DNA of 25,439 nt from contig JAFUWM010000022.1 in assembly GCA_017483425.1 (NCBI GenBank), forward strand, positions 1-25,439. Direction: 5' to 3'. A model generated the notes under the pieces. That model searched no databases and was not told the origin of the DNA. It saw only the letters and a program-made list of their open reading frames with translations. Each line of letters starts with the position of its first letter. Position 1 is the stretch's first letter. Source of the stretch: Lachnospiraceae bacterium (GTDB lineage: Bacteria > Bacillota > Clostridia > Lachnospirales > Lachnospiraceae). Made by a program: the position numbers and the translations under genes. Positions 7,580 to 15,741 of the stretch are shown in pieces.

Positions 7580-8395
7580 TTAATATTCCTCTATGGATAT
7601 CTGCTTCGCTCCGTTAATGCTTAGCGGAAGAAAGATATTCGCGACCCTGCGGAATCTGTCGGGAGCGTCTGATACATAAAACTTATAAGCCTCCTCATGT
7701 ACAGGTATATCTTCTGTATTTAAGAGATCTTTCTCCTGAAGCAGTTCCTGGGTCGATCTTGCGGTTTCATATGCGGGATTAACCAGATGGACGTGCTCTC
7801 CTGCCACTCTTTGTATCGTATCCTCTATCATAGGAAAATGTGTGCAGCCCATTATAAGCGTATCTATATCTGTATCTCTGAAAGCAGAGATATAGCGCTT
7901 TGCTATTTCGGTAGTAACGGGATCTTCTATGCAGCCTTCTTCCACAAGGGAAACAAAGAGGGGGCAGGCTTTGCCGACAAGACTTATATCAGGCCGGTAT
8001 CCCTGCAGATAGCTTTCGTATATGCCGGAGGTGATAGTAGCCTCCGTGCCGATAAGTCCGATATGCCCTGTCTTTGTCGTATCCGCCGCTGTCTTTGCGC
8101 CGGGCTTTACGACACCGATCACCGGCAGATCGAACTCCCCCTCTATCGCGTCAAGCGCCATCGCCGACGCTGTATTACAGGCAACCACTATCGCCTTTAT
8201 ATTCCTGCTTAAAAGAAAACGGACTATCTGCTTTGAATATCTGGTAACCGTCGCCTTTGACTTGGTTCCATAAGGGGCTCTCGCCATATCCCCGAAATAT
8301 ACATATCTCTCATTCGGAAGCCGTCTTATAAGCTCCTTTAATACCGTAAGACCGCCAACTCCCGAATCAAAAACTCCTATAGGTCTTCTGCTCAT
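7580..8395 (-). CDS. murI: Glutamate racemase
   Basis: Makes D-glutamate for the second residue of the peptidoglycan stem peptide. The N-terminus reads IGVFDSGVGGLTVLKEL, with catalytic-site Asp10 and Ser11, followed by YFGDMARAPYGTKS. Both catalytic cysteines are present: Cys73 in VVACNTASA and Cys184 in MGCTHFPMI. The length of 271 aa is normal for the family. The ATG overlaps the stop of the upstream GntR gene in an ATGA arrangement, with AGGAAG 5 nt upstream. The cytoplasmic enzyme is placed in one operon with isoprenoid (ispE) and tRNA genes. Confidence 0.96.
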   Translation of the reverse strand: MSRRPIGVFDSGVGGLTVLKELIRRLPNERYVYFGDMARAPYGTKSKATVTRYSKQIVRFLLSRNIKAIVVACNTASAMALDAIEGEFDLPVIGVVKPGAKTAADTTKTGHIGLIGTEATITSGIYESYLQGYRPDISLVGKACPLFVSLVEEGCIEDPVTTEIAKRYISAFRDTDIDTLIMGCTHFPMIEDTIQRVAGEHVHLVNPAYETARSTQELLQEKDLLNTEDIPVHEEAYKFYVSDAPDRFRRVANIFLPLSINGAKQISIEEY

Positions 8396-9054
8396 TTTAT
8401 CTTCCTGTATATCGCTATCGCCTGGGAATCAATATGCATCCTGAGAAGCTCTACGGCTTTATCCGAGCGGCTCTCCCCGATAGCTTTTACTATCTGGTCA
8501 TGTTCCCTTACAAGTCTTGTGGGATCATCCATTTCCTTCATGAATTCATATTTATACCGGAAGATCTGCTCCTTAAGGCTCACAAGGAGCTCCTTTACCT
8601 TTTCATTTCCGGCTGTATCTATGATTATATTATGAAATGCCGTGTCTGTATCTGCCATCTGCCTCAGATCCCGGGTATCAACCGCCTCAGCAAATTTACG
8701 ATTGGCTTCATTAAGCTCTTCAAAGCGGGCATGCGTGATCCTTGCGCAGCATGCGTTCACCGCAAAGGTTTCAAGGGTTCTTCTGGCTTCAAGCACATCC
8801 TCAAGCTGCTTCGCCGTAATACTTGCAACATGAGCCCCTCTGCGGGGAAGCATGACGACCAGACCTTCTTTTTCGAGAAGCCTTATACCTTCTCTGACCG
8901 GCGTGCGGCTTACTCCGAGACGCTCGGAAAGCGCTATTTCCATAAGTCTTTCGCCCGGTTTAAGCTTTCCGTAAAGTATTTCCTCCCTAAGCTGCTTAAA
9001 TACCACATCCCTCAGCGGGAGAAAGGCATCCTCGTCATTCTCGTAAAACCCCAT
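8392..9054 (-). CDS. GntR-family transcriptional regulator, FCD (FadR-type) subfamily
   Basis: 220 aa. An N-terminal winged helix-turn-helix (about 15-80) carries the typical VFKQLREEILYGKLKPGERL, then the recognition helix LGVSRTPVREGIRLLEKEG. A C-terminal FCD helical domain (about 85-210) has the usual metal/ligand residues Asp and His in TDTAFHNII, His in REHDQIVKAI and His in LLRMHIDSQ. FCD regulators typically sense small organic acids or sugar acids; the ligand here is unknown. GAGGTG lies about 5 nt before the ATG. It is 8 nt downstream of ispE and overlaps murI by 4 nt, so it is probably co-expressed with both. I see no obvious operator near ispE that can be assigned to it. Confidence 0.9.
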   Translation of the reverse strand: MGFYENDEDAFLPLRDVVFKQLREEILYGKLKPGERLMEIALSERLGVSRTPVREGIRLLEKEGLVVMLPRRGAHVASITAKQLEDVLEARRTLETFAVNACCARITHARFEELNEANRKFAEAVDTRDLRQMADTDTAFHNIIIDTAGNEKVKELLVSLKEQIFRYKYEFMKEMDDPTRLVREHDQIVKAIGESRSDKAVELLRMHIDSQAIAIYRKIK

Positions 9055-9062
9055 ATTTCACC

Positions 9063-9977
9063 TCATTGATTGTGAAAGCCTGTAAGGAAAATCCTCTCCT
9101 CCGGTACCAGTTCAAACATATCCAGTACATCATATGCTTTTGCCGCTTTTTCTTCGTCCATGAAAAGTCCGTATACGCTGGGACCGGAACCACTCATTAA
9201 TGCCCCCGCTGCCCCGTTTTGCATCATGGTGCTTTTTACCTTTGATATGACAGGGTATTCCGGTATGGTAGCGTACTCCAGTACATTCCCCAGAAACTCC
9301 GGTATACAGCCAAAATCCTCCATCTCTATTGCCGCTCTCATCTGGTCTATGTCGGGATGTCTCACGTTTCCTCCGGCAGCAAGCTCGTCATACGCATTAT
9401 ATGCCCATTTTGTTGATACTCTTGTGTCCGGTACCGCAACCAGCACGACATAATCGTCCATAACACCTAAAGGTACCAGTTCCTCACCGACTCCTCCGGC
9501 ATAGGCAGTGCCCCCCATTATACAAAAAGGCACGTCAGCGCCGAGCTTTACTCCTCTTTCTATGAGCTCTTCCTGAGAAAGCCCCAGTCCGAAGTATTCA
9601 TTTATCCCTTTAAGTACTGCGGCCGCATCGGTAGAACCGCCCGCCAGTCCCGCAGATACGGGTATGTTTTTTTCTATCTCGATAAGCACAGCATCCGTGA
9701 TATCAAATTCATCAAAGAGAAGCCGTGCCGCTTTGTACGCCAGATTCCTCTCATTAGACGGAACCAACGAATCACTGCAGGATATCAGTATCTGTCCCTG
9801 CTCCTCGCTCCCTCCGCTCTCGGCCTCCGCGTACAGCTTTATCACATCATAAAGGTCTATCTGCTGCATTATGGTTTTCAGCTCATGATAGCCGTCTTCT
9901 CTTTTTCTCTCAATATCAAGCCCCAGATTTATCTTGGCATATGCCTTCAACTCTAAGGATGGTTCTCTGCTGCCCAT
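9063..9977 (-). CDS. ispE: 4-diphosphocytidyl-2-C-methyl-D-erythritol kinase
   Basis: GHMP kinase of the MEP (non-mevalonate) isoprenoid pathway. It phosphorylates CDP-methylerythritol and so ultimately feeds undecaprenyl phosphate. Motif 1 is LKAYAKINLGLDI near the N-terminus. The ATP-binding GHMP motif is VSAGLAGGSTDAAAVLKGIN, and motif 3 is MSGSGPSVYGLF. The length of about 304 aa is standard. The frame opens at an ATG at 9992 that has no RBS. The ATG at 9977 has GAGG 8 nt upstream and is preferred. It is the first gene of the ispE-gntR-murI-proS-cca-exoA operon, with a promoter at 10020-10048. Confidence 0.95.
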   Translation of the reverse strand: MGSREPSLELKAYAKINLGLDIERKREDGYHELKTIMQQIDLYDVIKLYAEAESGGSEEQGQILISCSDSLVPSNERNLAYKAARLLFDEFDITDAVLIEIEKNIPVSAGLAGGSTDAAAVLKGINEYFGLGLSQEELIERGVKLGADVPFCIMGGTAYAGGVGEELVPLGVMDDYVVLVAVPDTRVSTKWAYNAYDELAAGGNVRHPDIDQMRAAIEMEDFGCIPEFLGNVLEYATIPEYPVISKVKSTMMQNGAAGALMSGSGPSVYGLFMDEEKAAKAYDVLDMFELVPEERIFLTGFHNQ

Positions 9978-10019
9978 TGGATTTTGCCTCATTGTTCAAA
10001 TATCCGTACAACATTTATA

Positions 10020-10048
10020 AGTATAACATAGTGCGCCATTGTATACAA
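10020..10048 (-). promoter_or_regulatory. Sigma-A-type promoter of the ispE operon
   Basis: On the minus strand, TTGTAT (10048-10043) and TATACT (10025-10020, 5 of 6 to consensus) are separated by exactly 17 nt. It lies between the terminator of the preceding gene and ispE. Initiation would be near 10013, giving a leader of about 35 nt to the ATG at 9977. The -35 box is only a partial match. Confidence 0.55.
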
Positions 10049-10083
10049 ATAAAAAGACTACCGTACACTGCTATACGGTAGTC
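10046..10083 (-). terminator. Rho-independent terminator after the gene at 10109-10771
   Basis: On the minus strand a 10-bp perfect stem (GACTACCGTA / TACGGTAGTC) with an 8-nt loop spans 10083-10056. It is followed directly by TTTTTATTT. It begins 25 nt past the stop codon at 10109. The other strand has only a short broken T tract, so it is best read as terminating leftward transcription before the ispE promoter. Confidence 0.85.
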
Positions 10084-10108
10084 CTTTATCAAAATCACTT
10101 TTGTGCTG

Positions 10109-10771
10109 TCAGGCTTCTACTTCTGTATTGCCCATCCAGTCATTAAACTTCTTCTCGACCGCGTCATAGGTTTTCTGGGAGATTTCAGGAAGCTTGCCGC
10201 CCCATGTCTCCTCAGCCTGCTTATAGCCCTCCTTGAATGCGTCAAGAAGCTGCTGTGCTTTGGAGGGATCATTTCCTGCCAAAGCCTTTGCAAAGTCAAG
10301 GATCCTGTCGGATGTCTTATCTACGCCCCAGTATCCGTCGTCCGCTATATCCGCCTGCGCCTGAGCCTTTGTAGCCTCATCAACCGTGAAATCCCCGCTT
10401 GCGAGGAACTTCCACATATCATCGTCATTCGTCAGGGTATTCTCTCCGACCTTTGCGCCTGCTATGCTCGAAGATTTGCTCTGTCCGAGCATCAGCTTCT
10501 CGACGATTGACCTTAAGTTTGCCGTCTGCTGCTCTGCGTCAAACTTCATCTTCGCTATGATAGCATCGTGATCTACAGTCTTTGCTTTTGCTGACGAAGT
10601 CGCTGATACAGCATCGCTGTCAGATGATTTCTCATATACGACACCCGTACTCTCCGCAGCCGTCTTTGCCGCAGTCTCAGTTGTCGCAGTTTCCACAGCG
10701 GACTTTGCCTTGCCTGAATAATAATCAGCGGTATTTACACTGCTGCCTACGCCGATTCCATCTACTGCCAT
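10109..10771 (-). CDS. Unknown protein, likely in the flagellar (SigD) regulon; DUF5610-like C-terminus possible
   Basis: 220 aa, acidic, without signal peptide or membrane segment. Residues 1-60 are low-complexity Ala/Thr/Ser/Lys (for example AVETATTETAAKTAAESTG) and probably disordered. A helical segment follows (about 68-100, HDAIIAKMKFDAEQQTANL). The C-terminal helical domain (about 115-215) contains GYWGVDKTSDRILDFAKALAG, LDAFKEGYKQAEETWGGKLP and ISQKTYDAVEKKFNDW. That last pattern resembles the C-terminal part of DUF5610-type proteins, but I hold this loosely. AAGGAGGT stands 7 nt before the ATG, suggesting strong translation. It is monocistronic, with its own terminator (10046-10083) and a SigD-type promoter (10840-10866). 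That points to a motility-associated or late-flagellar-class role; the molecular function is unknown. Confidence 0.8.
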   Translation of the reverse strand: MAVDGIGVGSSVNTADYYSGKAKSAVETATTETAAKTAAESTGVVYEKSSDSDAVSATSSAKAKTVDHDAIIAKMKFDAEQQTANLRSIVEKLMLGQSKSSSIAGAKVGENTLTNDDDMWKFLASGDFTVDEATKAQAQADIADDGYWGVDKTSDRILDFAKALAGNDPSKAQQLLDAFKEGYKQAEETWGGKLPEISQKTYDAVEKKFNDWMGNTEVEA

Positions 10772-10839
10772 ACCTTTACCTCCTTGTTATCATTATTGTC
10801 AATGCCGGCATATAAATCCTTTTAACGCCTCTCTATCTT

Positions 10840-10866
10840 ATATCGGTTAAAATAAAATATTCCTTA
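10840..10866 (-). promoter_or_regulatory. SigD (sigma-28)-type flagellar promoter
   Basis: On the minus strand, TAAG (10866-10863), a 15-nt spacer and ACCGATAT (10847-10840) match the flagellar sigma consensus TAAA-N15-GCCGATAT at 3 of 4 and 7 of 8 positions. Initiation near 10833 would give a leader of about 60 nt carrying the AAGGAGGT RBS of the 220-aa gene. No comparable sigma-A promoter is seen at a suitable distance. Confidence 0.65.
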
Positions 10867-10885
10867 ACCCCCTAAATATGGGGTT
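10866..10885 (-). terminator. Weak hairpin downstream of glgB, abutting the SigD-type -35 box
   Basis: A 6-bp stem AACCCC/GGGGTT with an 8-nt AT-rich loop lies about 50 nt past the glgB stop. No T tract follows directly; a broken TTTTATTTT occurs 8 nt later. It could be an inefficient terminator for glgB or a structure with no function. It touches the -35 element of the next promoter. Confidence 0.3.
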
Positions 10886-10935
10886 CAGACAAATATCCGG
10901 TACAATATCTTTGATGACCCTGTTATCCCTTAATC

Positions 10936-12897
10936 TTAAAACTTAAATACTGCCGATCCAAACGGAGGAAGCCTGAAGCCTATCGAATACTTCTGTCCGT
11001 CCCACGGTATAGCCTCGGCTTTAAGAGTTTTTGGTATCTCCGCGCCGTTTCCGCCATATTTTGTCTCGTCAGAATTAAGCAAAAGCGTGTATTTTCCTTC
11101 CTTCGGTACGCCTACCCTGTAGTCCCCGCGCTCCATAGGCGTGAAATTAGTCACGAAAAGGATGTTATTCTTTCCGGTATGATCCTGTCTGTAGAAAGAA
11201 TATATACTCTTTTCCGTGTCATCGGCATTTATCCAGTGGAAGCCTTCAAATCCCCCGTCAAGCTCATACATGCTGGGATATTTATTGTACAGTCTGAGCA
11301 GATCGCCGTACCATGTCTGCAAACCCTTGTGCAGAGGATCCTCTAATGAAAACCAGTCGATCTCCCTAGCCTCGCTCCACTCTCTTTCCTGTCCGAACTC
11401 CTGACCCATAAAGAGAAGCTTCTTGCCGGCGTGTCCCATCATGAATGCATATCCGGTACGAAGGTTCGCAAATTTATCCACGGTATACCCGGGCATCTTG
11501 CCGAGCATGGAGCATTTAAGATGGACAACCTCGTCATGTGAAAGCACAAGGATATAATTCTCCGCCGCGTTATAGCTCATCGCAAATGTCATCTTATAGT
11601 GGTTATTCTTTCTGAAATACGGATCGAGCTTCATGTAATCACAGAAGTCATGCATCCAGCCCATATTCCATTTGAAAGAAAAGCCGAGACCGTCATCCTC
11701 AACATCGCCTGTTACCTTAGGCCATGCCGTAGACTCCTCCGCTATCATCATAGCTCCGGGATACTTGCCGAGCACACATGAATTCAAGTGCTTAAAGAAC
11801 TCTATAGCCTCAAGGTTTTTATTTCCGCCGTATTTATTAGCTACCCACTGTCCGTCTCTCTTGCCGTAATCAAGATAAAGCATGGATGCTACCGCGTCCA
11901 CTCTGAGTCCGTCGATATGAAACTCCTCCATCCAGTAGATCGCGTTTCCTATAAGGAAATTCTTGACTTCGCTCCTGCCATAATCAAATATCTTTGTTCC
12001 CCAGTCAGGGTGTTCTCCCTTTTTAGGATCCGCGTATTCATAGCATGCTTCACCGTCAAAATTTGCCAGACCGTGCGCATCCCTCGGGAAATGAGCGGGA
12101 ACCCAGTCAAGTATGACTCCCTTGCCCTGCTCATGAAGCTTATTGACTAAATACCTGAAATCATCGGGATTGCCGTATCTCGAGGTCGGAGCATAGTAAC
12201 CCGTAACCTGATACCCCCATGATCCGTCAAAGGGATGCTCCGCTATACCCATCAGCTCTATATGAGTGTAGGGCATTTCCTTCAGATATTCACAGATCCT
12301 GTCTGCAAAATCCCTGTATGAATAGAAGCCGTCGTTCTCATCCGTAGGGTGCTTCATCCATGAACCTATATGGCATTCATAGATCGCCATCGGCTCTTTC
12401 TTCATATCTTTCTTCGCACGGGCTTCCATCCATTTGCTGTCTTTCCAGCTGAAACGGTTTATATCAAAGGTTCTTGACGCGGTACCCGGACGCTCCTCCG
12501 CATATGACGCGTACGGATCCGCCTTATACAGACCCTCGCCTGCTGCGGAGACGATGTAATACTTATACATTGCTCCGTCCTCGACTCCGGGTATGAAGCC
12601 TGTCCATACACCGACTTCATTTTCACATGACAAGGCGTTCGCTCCCGTATCCCATCCGTTGAATTCGCCCGTTACTGCCACATATTTTGCATGAGGAGCC
12701 CAGACCGCAAAGAAATATCCCTTTTTGCCATCCTCCGTTGATGGGTGTGATCCCAGTTTTTTGTATATATCGTAATGTACGCCCTGACCGAAATAGTATG
12801 CGTCATCTTCGCTGAAAAATACTCTTTCGGCCGCTTTCACGGCCGCTGCTTTTTTTACGGTTTTGGTCTTTTTTACCGTTGTCTTTTTTTCCGCCAT
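10936..12897 (-). CDS. glgB: 1,4-alpha-glucan branching enzyme (GH13)
   Basis: Forms alpha-1,6 branches in glycogen. After an unusual Lys-rich N-terminal tail (about 1-25) comes a CBM48 domain (about 50-140, FFAVWAPHAKYVAVTGEFNG). The GH13 barrel follows, with YECHIGSW, DWVPAHFPRDAHG, the nucleophile region HIDGLRVDAVASMLYLDYG (Asp about 334), the acid/base region MIAEESTAW (Glu about 387-388) and LSHDEVVH. An all-beta C-terminal domain ends in GSAVFKF. The frame opens further upstream at 12930, but GGAGG lies 6 nt before the ATG at 12897 (3 nt before another at 12900), so the start is placed there. It follows the TPR gene with 22 nt between them and is probably co-transcribed with it. No other glg genes are in the window. 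Confidence 0.96.
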   Translation of the reverse strand: MAEKKTTVKKTKTVKKAAAVKAAERVFFSEDDAYYFGQGVHYDIYKKLGSHPSTEDGKKGYFFAVWAPHAKYVAVTGEFNGWDTGANALSCENEVGVWTGFIPGVEDGAMYKYYIVSAAGEGLYKADPYASYAEERPGTASRTFDINRFSWKDSKWMEARAKKDMKKEPMAIYECHIGSWMKHPTDENDGFYSYRDFADRICEYLKEMPYTHIELMGIAEHPFDGSWGYQVTGYYAPTSRYGNPDDFRYLVNKLHEQGKGVILDWVPAHFPRDAHGLANFDGEACYEYADPKKGEHPDWGTKIFDYGRSEVKNFLIGNAIYWMEEFHIDGLRVDAVASMLYLDYGKRDGQWVANKYGGNKNLEAIEFFKHLNSCVLGKYPGAMMIAEESTAWPKVTGDVEDDGLGFSFKWNMGWMHDFCDYMKLDPYFRKNNHYKMTFAMSYNAAENYILVLSHDEVVHLKCSMLGKMPGYTVDKFANLRTGYAFMMGHAGKKLLFMGQEFGQEREWSEAREIDWFSLEDPLHKGLQTWYGDLLRLYNKYPSMYELDGGFEGFHWINADDTEKSIYSFYRQDHTGKNNILFVTNFTPMERGDYRVGVPKEGKYTLLLNSDETKYGGNGAEIPKTLKAEAIPWDGQKYSIGFRLPPFGSAVFKF

Positions 12898-12919
12898 CAT
12901 GCCCCTCCGTGTGGATAGA

Positions 12920-15664
12920 TCACTTCGCAAAATCTTTTTCTCTCAGCACTATGAGATCATCATCATTATACCGCTTTCCGAGCAATACGTCTCCCAAATG
13001 CTTGAGATTTTTCTTGTTTGCTTTTTTTATCGCTGCATCTATTATATGCTCAACCTCATCAGATGTCACGACGTGATCCGAAGTCTGTCTCTCATCTATC
13101 CTCTGATACAGGGCAAGGATCGCCATATCATCCAGAGTATACTCCTTTTCCTTCGCATAGCTTTTGGCATGATCGACAAGATAATCATTGCTCAAAGTCG
13201 GTATGTCTACAGACACATCAAAAACACTTTCAAACCCGCTGTACTCACTTAAGTTTTTGGCTCCGCCTCTGGAATCCTCGAGGATCACAAGTATCTGAAG
13301 ATCCCCGTCTGACAGCACTGACAGCATAGTATTTACCGAATCGTCAGAAAGCCTTCCTGCTCCTTCTATTACCAGAATATTTCGGGAAAGCGCCTTTATG
13401 GACTTGACCACATCCTTATTGTTAAATGTGTCTGCGTCGATAGAAGCAGCCTTAAGATCACTCCTTGCCTCGCGCTCGCCCATATCCCTGACTATTGCCT
13501 GCACAAGCTCCATACGCGCCGCATGCTCGCTTCCGACTATCAGCACATTTCCATGTGAGGAATCCATGGACATTCTTCCCTCAGCCTCTTTCAGCTGCTG
13601 CGGCAGACCTTTTATGTTGCGGAAGCTGTCAAATACTGACGGCAGCTCAACTGTATCGTATGAGACAAAATTCGGATTTCTTTTATGAGGTTCCGCAGGC
13701 TGTTCGTTTTTATCGGCCTGATCTGTTTCTTCCTGCGGTTCTTCTGTTTCTCGTTCTTCTTCCGGCTCAGCATCATGCTCTTCGTCAGGAACAGGTTCTG
13801 CGTCCACGGTGTCCGCTTTCGCTTCAAGCGCTGCCTCAATCCCTGATATATCAACTTCTTCAGTTTCGTTTGCCGGTACAACAAGCGGAGCCGTAAATGC
13901 TGCTTCTGCACCTGGCTTCTCTTCAGGCTCTGTCTCCTCCTGCTTTTCTTCCTGAACAGGCTCCGGTTCCGGTTCTTTCCTGCGCTCTTCTTCCAATGTG
14001 GGAAGTTCGTAGCCCGGCAATACATCCTTTAATTTCTTTGTCAGTTCATTCGTCTGATCAAGCGATTTCTTTTTGGCCGCGAGAATACGTCTTTCTTTTG
14101 CCTCCTCCTGAAGCTTGTCCCACTCCGCAAGTACGCTTTCTATATCCATCTGACCGGTGATCTGCTTTTCATCCACAGGCTCCTCGTCAGGTACATTTAA
14201 CTGCATCTGACCGTCGTATTCCTGGGATATCATGTTCTTAAACTGGTCGGGTACCGGTACGCTGGTTATTTTTGCCGCTACCTCCGCATCCGACATAATA
14301 TCAGGGTCTACCGGCTCTGTATTTTCCGACGGTTCGGGTTCTTCTGCCGGCTCAGGCTCCTTTTCGGGTTCTTTTTCCGGCTCAGGCTCGATAGGCACCG
14401 GTTCACTTTTCGCTTTGAGCTCAGTCAGATCCTTGTCCGGCTCCGCAACCCTTTCAGGCAGCTTCTCTTCCTTCTCGCGCAAAGGCTCGCCGGTTTCCTC
14501 CTGAAGCTTTTCCATGTTTTCCCTGAGTTCCGCCTGCAGGTTCATTGTGCTGAATTTATCCATATTAACGGATATTTCCTGCTGCGCTATGGTTCCCGTC
14601 TGCATCAGCGCATCCTTTACGCCGGGGATCGCCGCTTGGGAGATCTGCTCCTCCGGCACAGGCAAAACGGCTTCCTGTCGCGGTATTTCCGGCTGCGGCA
14701 TGGATTTATTTATATCCGGAAGGATCGTGGTTTCTCTTGACATTATAGAAGGTCCCGTCTTTTTTTCCGCCATACGTATCGTAGGTTCAGACGATGGATC
14801 TACTTTTTTCACTTCAATGTTGAAGTCCTGAGGTTCGGGAGCCGGCTGTACGTCAAGCGGCTGGTCTGATGAATACGGCTGAAAATCCGGCATATTCTGT
14901 ACAGGCTCTGTCTGCATCATATCCCCGGCATCAGTAGTGCTGTATCCATCTCCAATGACGGGCGTCGTATCCACGTACACGGGAGCCGTGTCTGTCTGAT
15001 GCCTCTTTTGATACAGCACTTCTTCTGCCGTACCGTCATCTTCGCTCAGTATCTTCTGCTCCTCTTCATACGTAAGCTCCTGATGCTCTCTTTTGAGCCG
15101 GAGCGCTTTGGCGACCACCGGACCTGTCACGAACCAGAGTGCTATTTCATTACAGCATTCAACGCATTTATCGCTTTTGCCCGTCAGATGATACATATAT
15201 GCGAGCTCATAAGCCCATTTACCGTCAAAATCCCCGAAATGTCTGCTCTTAAATTCCTCAAGCAGCTCGATGCGCTCTCCGTAATCCGCATCCGTCGCCT
15301 TGAGCAGCCTGTACTGCAATATATATCTGCCCGGATCCTTTGGCGCCATTTTTGAAAATTCTTTCATATACCGGACGGCCAGTCCGAACTGCCCCATCTT
15401 TATCGCAAGCTCGCACAGATCATATACTATTTTTCGTTTTATGGGATCTTCGGGATTTTTTTCATATGCGAGATTCAGCACGGTAAGGGAATCATCATAC
15501 CTGCGGTTTATCTTATATACCTCACTCACCATTCTGAGTGTGCGTATGCTTTTTTCCTGTCTCCAGTCTATGGTATCGGCTATCTCCTGCGCATCCTGAT
15601 ATTCGCCGTTTCTTATGCAGGATATTATCTGATTCACCCGAACCTTTTTTTCGTACTTATCCAA
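12920..15664 (-). CDS. Large TPR-like protein with acidic Pro/Glu-rich middle and degenerate AAA+ domain; function unknown
   Basis: 914 aa in three parts. Residues 1-230 form TPR-like helical repeats (for example YDDSLTVLNLAYEKNPEDP and GQFGLAVRYMKEFSKMAPKD). Residues about 230-660 are acidic and disordered, rich in Pro, Glu and Gln, with short EPEPEKEPE-type repeats. Residues about 665-890 look like an AAA+ domain: NVLIVGSEHAARMELVQAIV sits where a Walker A would be (about 702) but lacks GKS/T. ILVIEGAGRL (about 761) sits at Walker B with Gly in place of the second acidic residue. A C-terminal lid-like region contains YTLDDMAILALYQRIDE. It is probably a non-hydrolysing scaffold. The start is TTG at 15664 with AAGGGG about 9 nt upstream. 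It precedes glgB; whether that reflects function is unknown. Confidence 0.8.
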   Translation of the reverse strand: MDKYEKKVRVNQIISCIRNGEYQDAQEIADTIDWRQEKSIRTLRMVSEVYKINRRYDDSLTVLNLAYEKNPEDPIKRKIVYDLCELAIKMGQFGLAVRYMKEFSKMAPKDPGRYILQYRLLKATDADYGERIELLEEFKSRHFGDFDGKWAYELAYMYHLTGKSDKCVECCNEIALWFVTGPVVAKALRLKREHQELTYEEEQKILSEDDGTAEEVLYQKRHQTDTAPVYVDTTPVIGDGYSTTDAGDMMQTEPVQNMPDFQPYSSDQPLDVQPAPEPQDFNIEVKKVDPSSEPTIRMAEKKTGPSIMSRETTILPDINKSMPQPEIPRQEAVLPVPEEQISQAAIPGVKDALMQTGTIAQQEISVNMDKFSTMNLQAELRENMEKLQEETGEPLREKEEKLPERVAEPDKDLTELKAKSEPVPIEPEPEKEPEKEPEPAEEPEPSENTEPVDPDIMSDAEVAAKITSVPVPDQFKNMISQEYDGQMQLNVPDEEPVDEKQITGQMDIESVLAEWDKLQEEAKERRILAAKKKSLDQTNELTKKLKDVLPGYELPTLEEERRKEPEPEPVQEEKQEETEPEEKPGAEAAFTAPLVVPANETEEVDISGIEAALEAKADTVDAEPVPDEEHDAEPEEERETEEPQEETDQADKNEQPAEPHKRNPNFVSYDTVELPSVFDSFRNIKGLPQQLKEAEGRMSMDSSHGNVLIVGSEHAARMELVQAIVRDMGEREARSDLKAASIDADTFNNKDVVKSIKALSRNILVIEGAGRLSDDSVNTMLSVLSDGDLQILVILEDSRGGAKNLSEYSGFESVFDVSVDIPTLSNDYLVDHAKSYAKEKEYTLDDMAILALYQRIDERQTSDHVVTSDEVEHIIDAAIKKANKKNLKHLGDVLLGKRYNDDDLIVLREKDFAK

Positions 15665-15708
15665 AACTACGCCCCTTGAAACTATATTGGCTTTTCCATA
15701 ACCTAGAT

Positions 15709-15738
15709 ATTGTACTACAAAAGAGGGGAATACTACAA
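15709..15738 (-). promoter_or_regulatory. Candidate sigma-A promoter for the TPR gene / glgB
   Basis: On the minus strand, TTGTAG (15738-15733), an 18-nt spacer and TACAAT (15714-15709, 5 of 6) lie in the 77-nt gap between rsmA and the TPR gene. This is the only gap of that size in the cluster upstream. The -35 match is modest. I see no hairpin terminator for the rsmA operon here, so read-through is possible. Confidence 0.4.
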
Positions 15739-15741
15739 GAA

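Noticed and set aside
13612..14025. 137-codon minus-strand frame rich in Lys/Arg inside the TPR gene
   Set aside because: It is a frame-shifted reading of the Glu/Pro-rich linker; the repetitive codons produce an open shadow frame.
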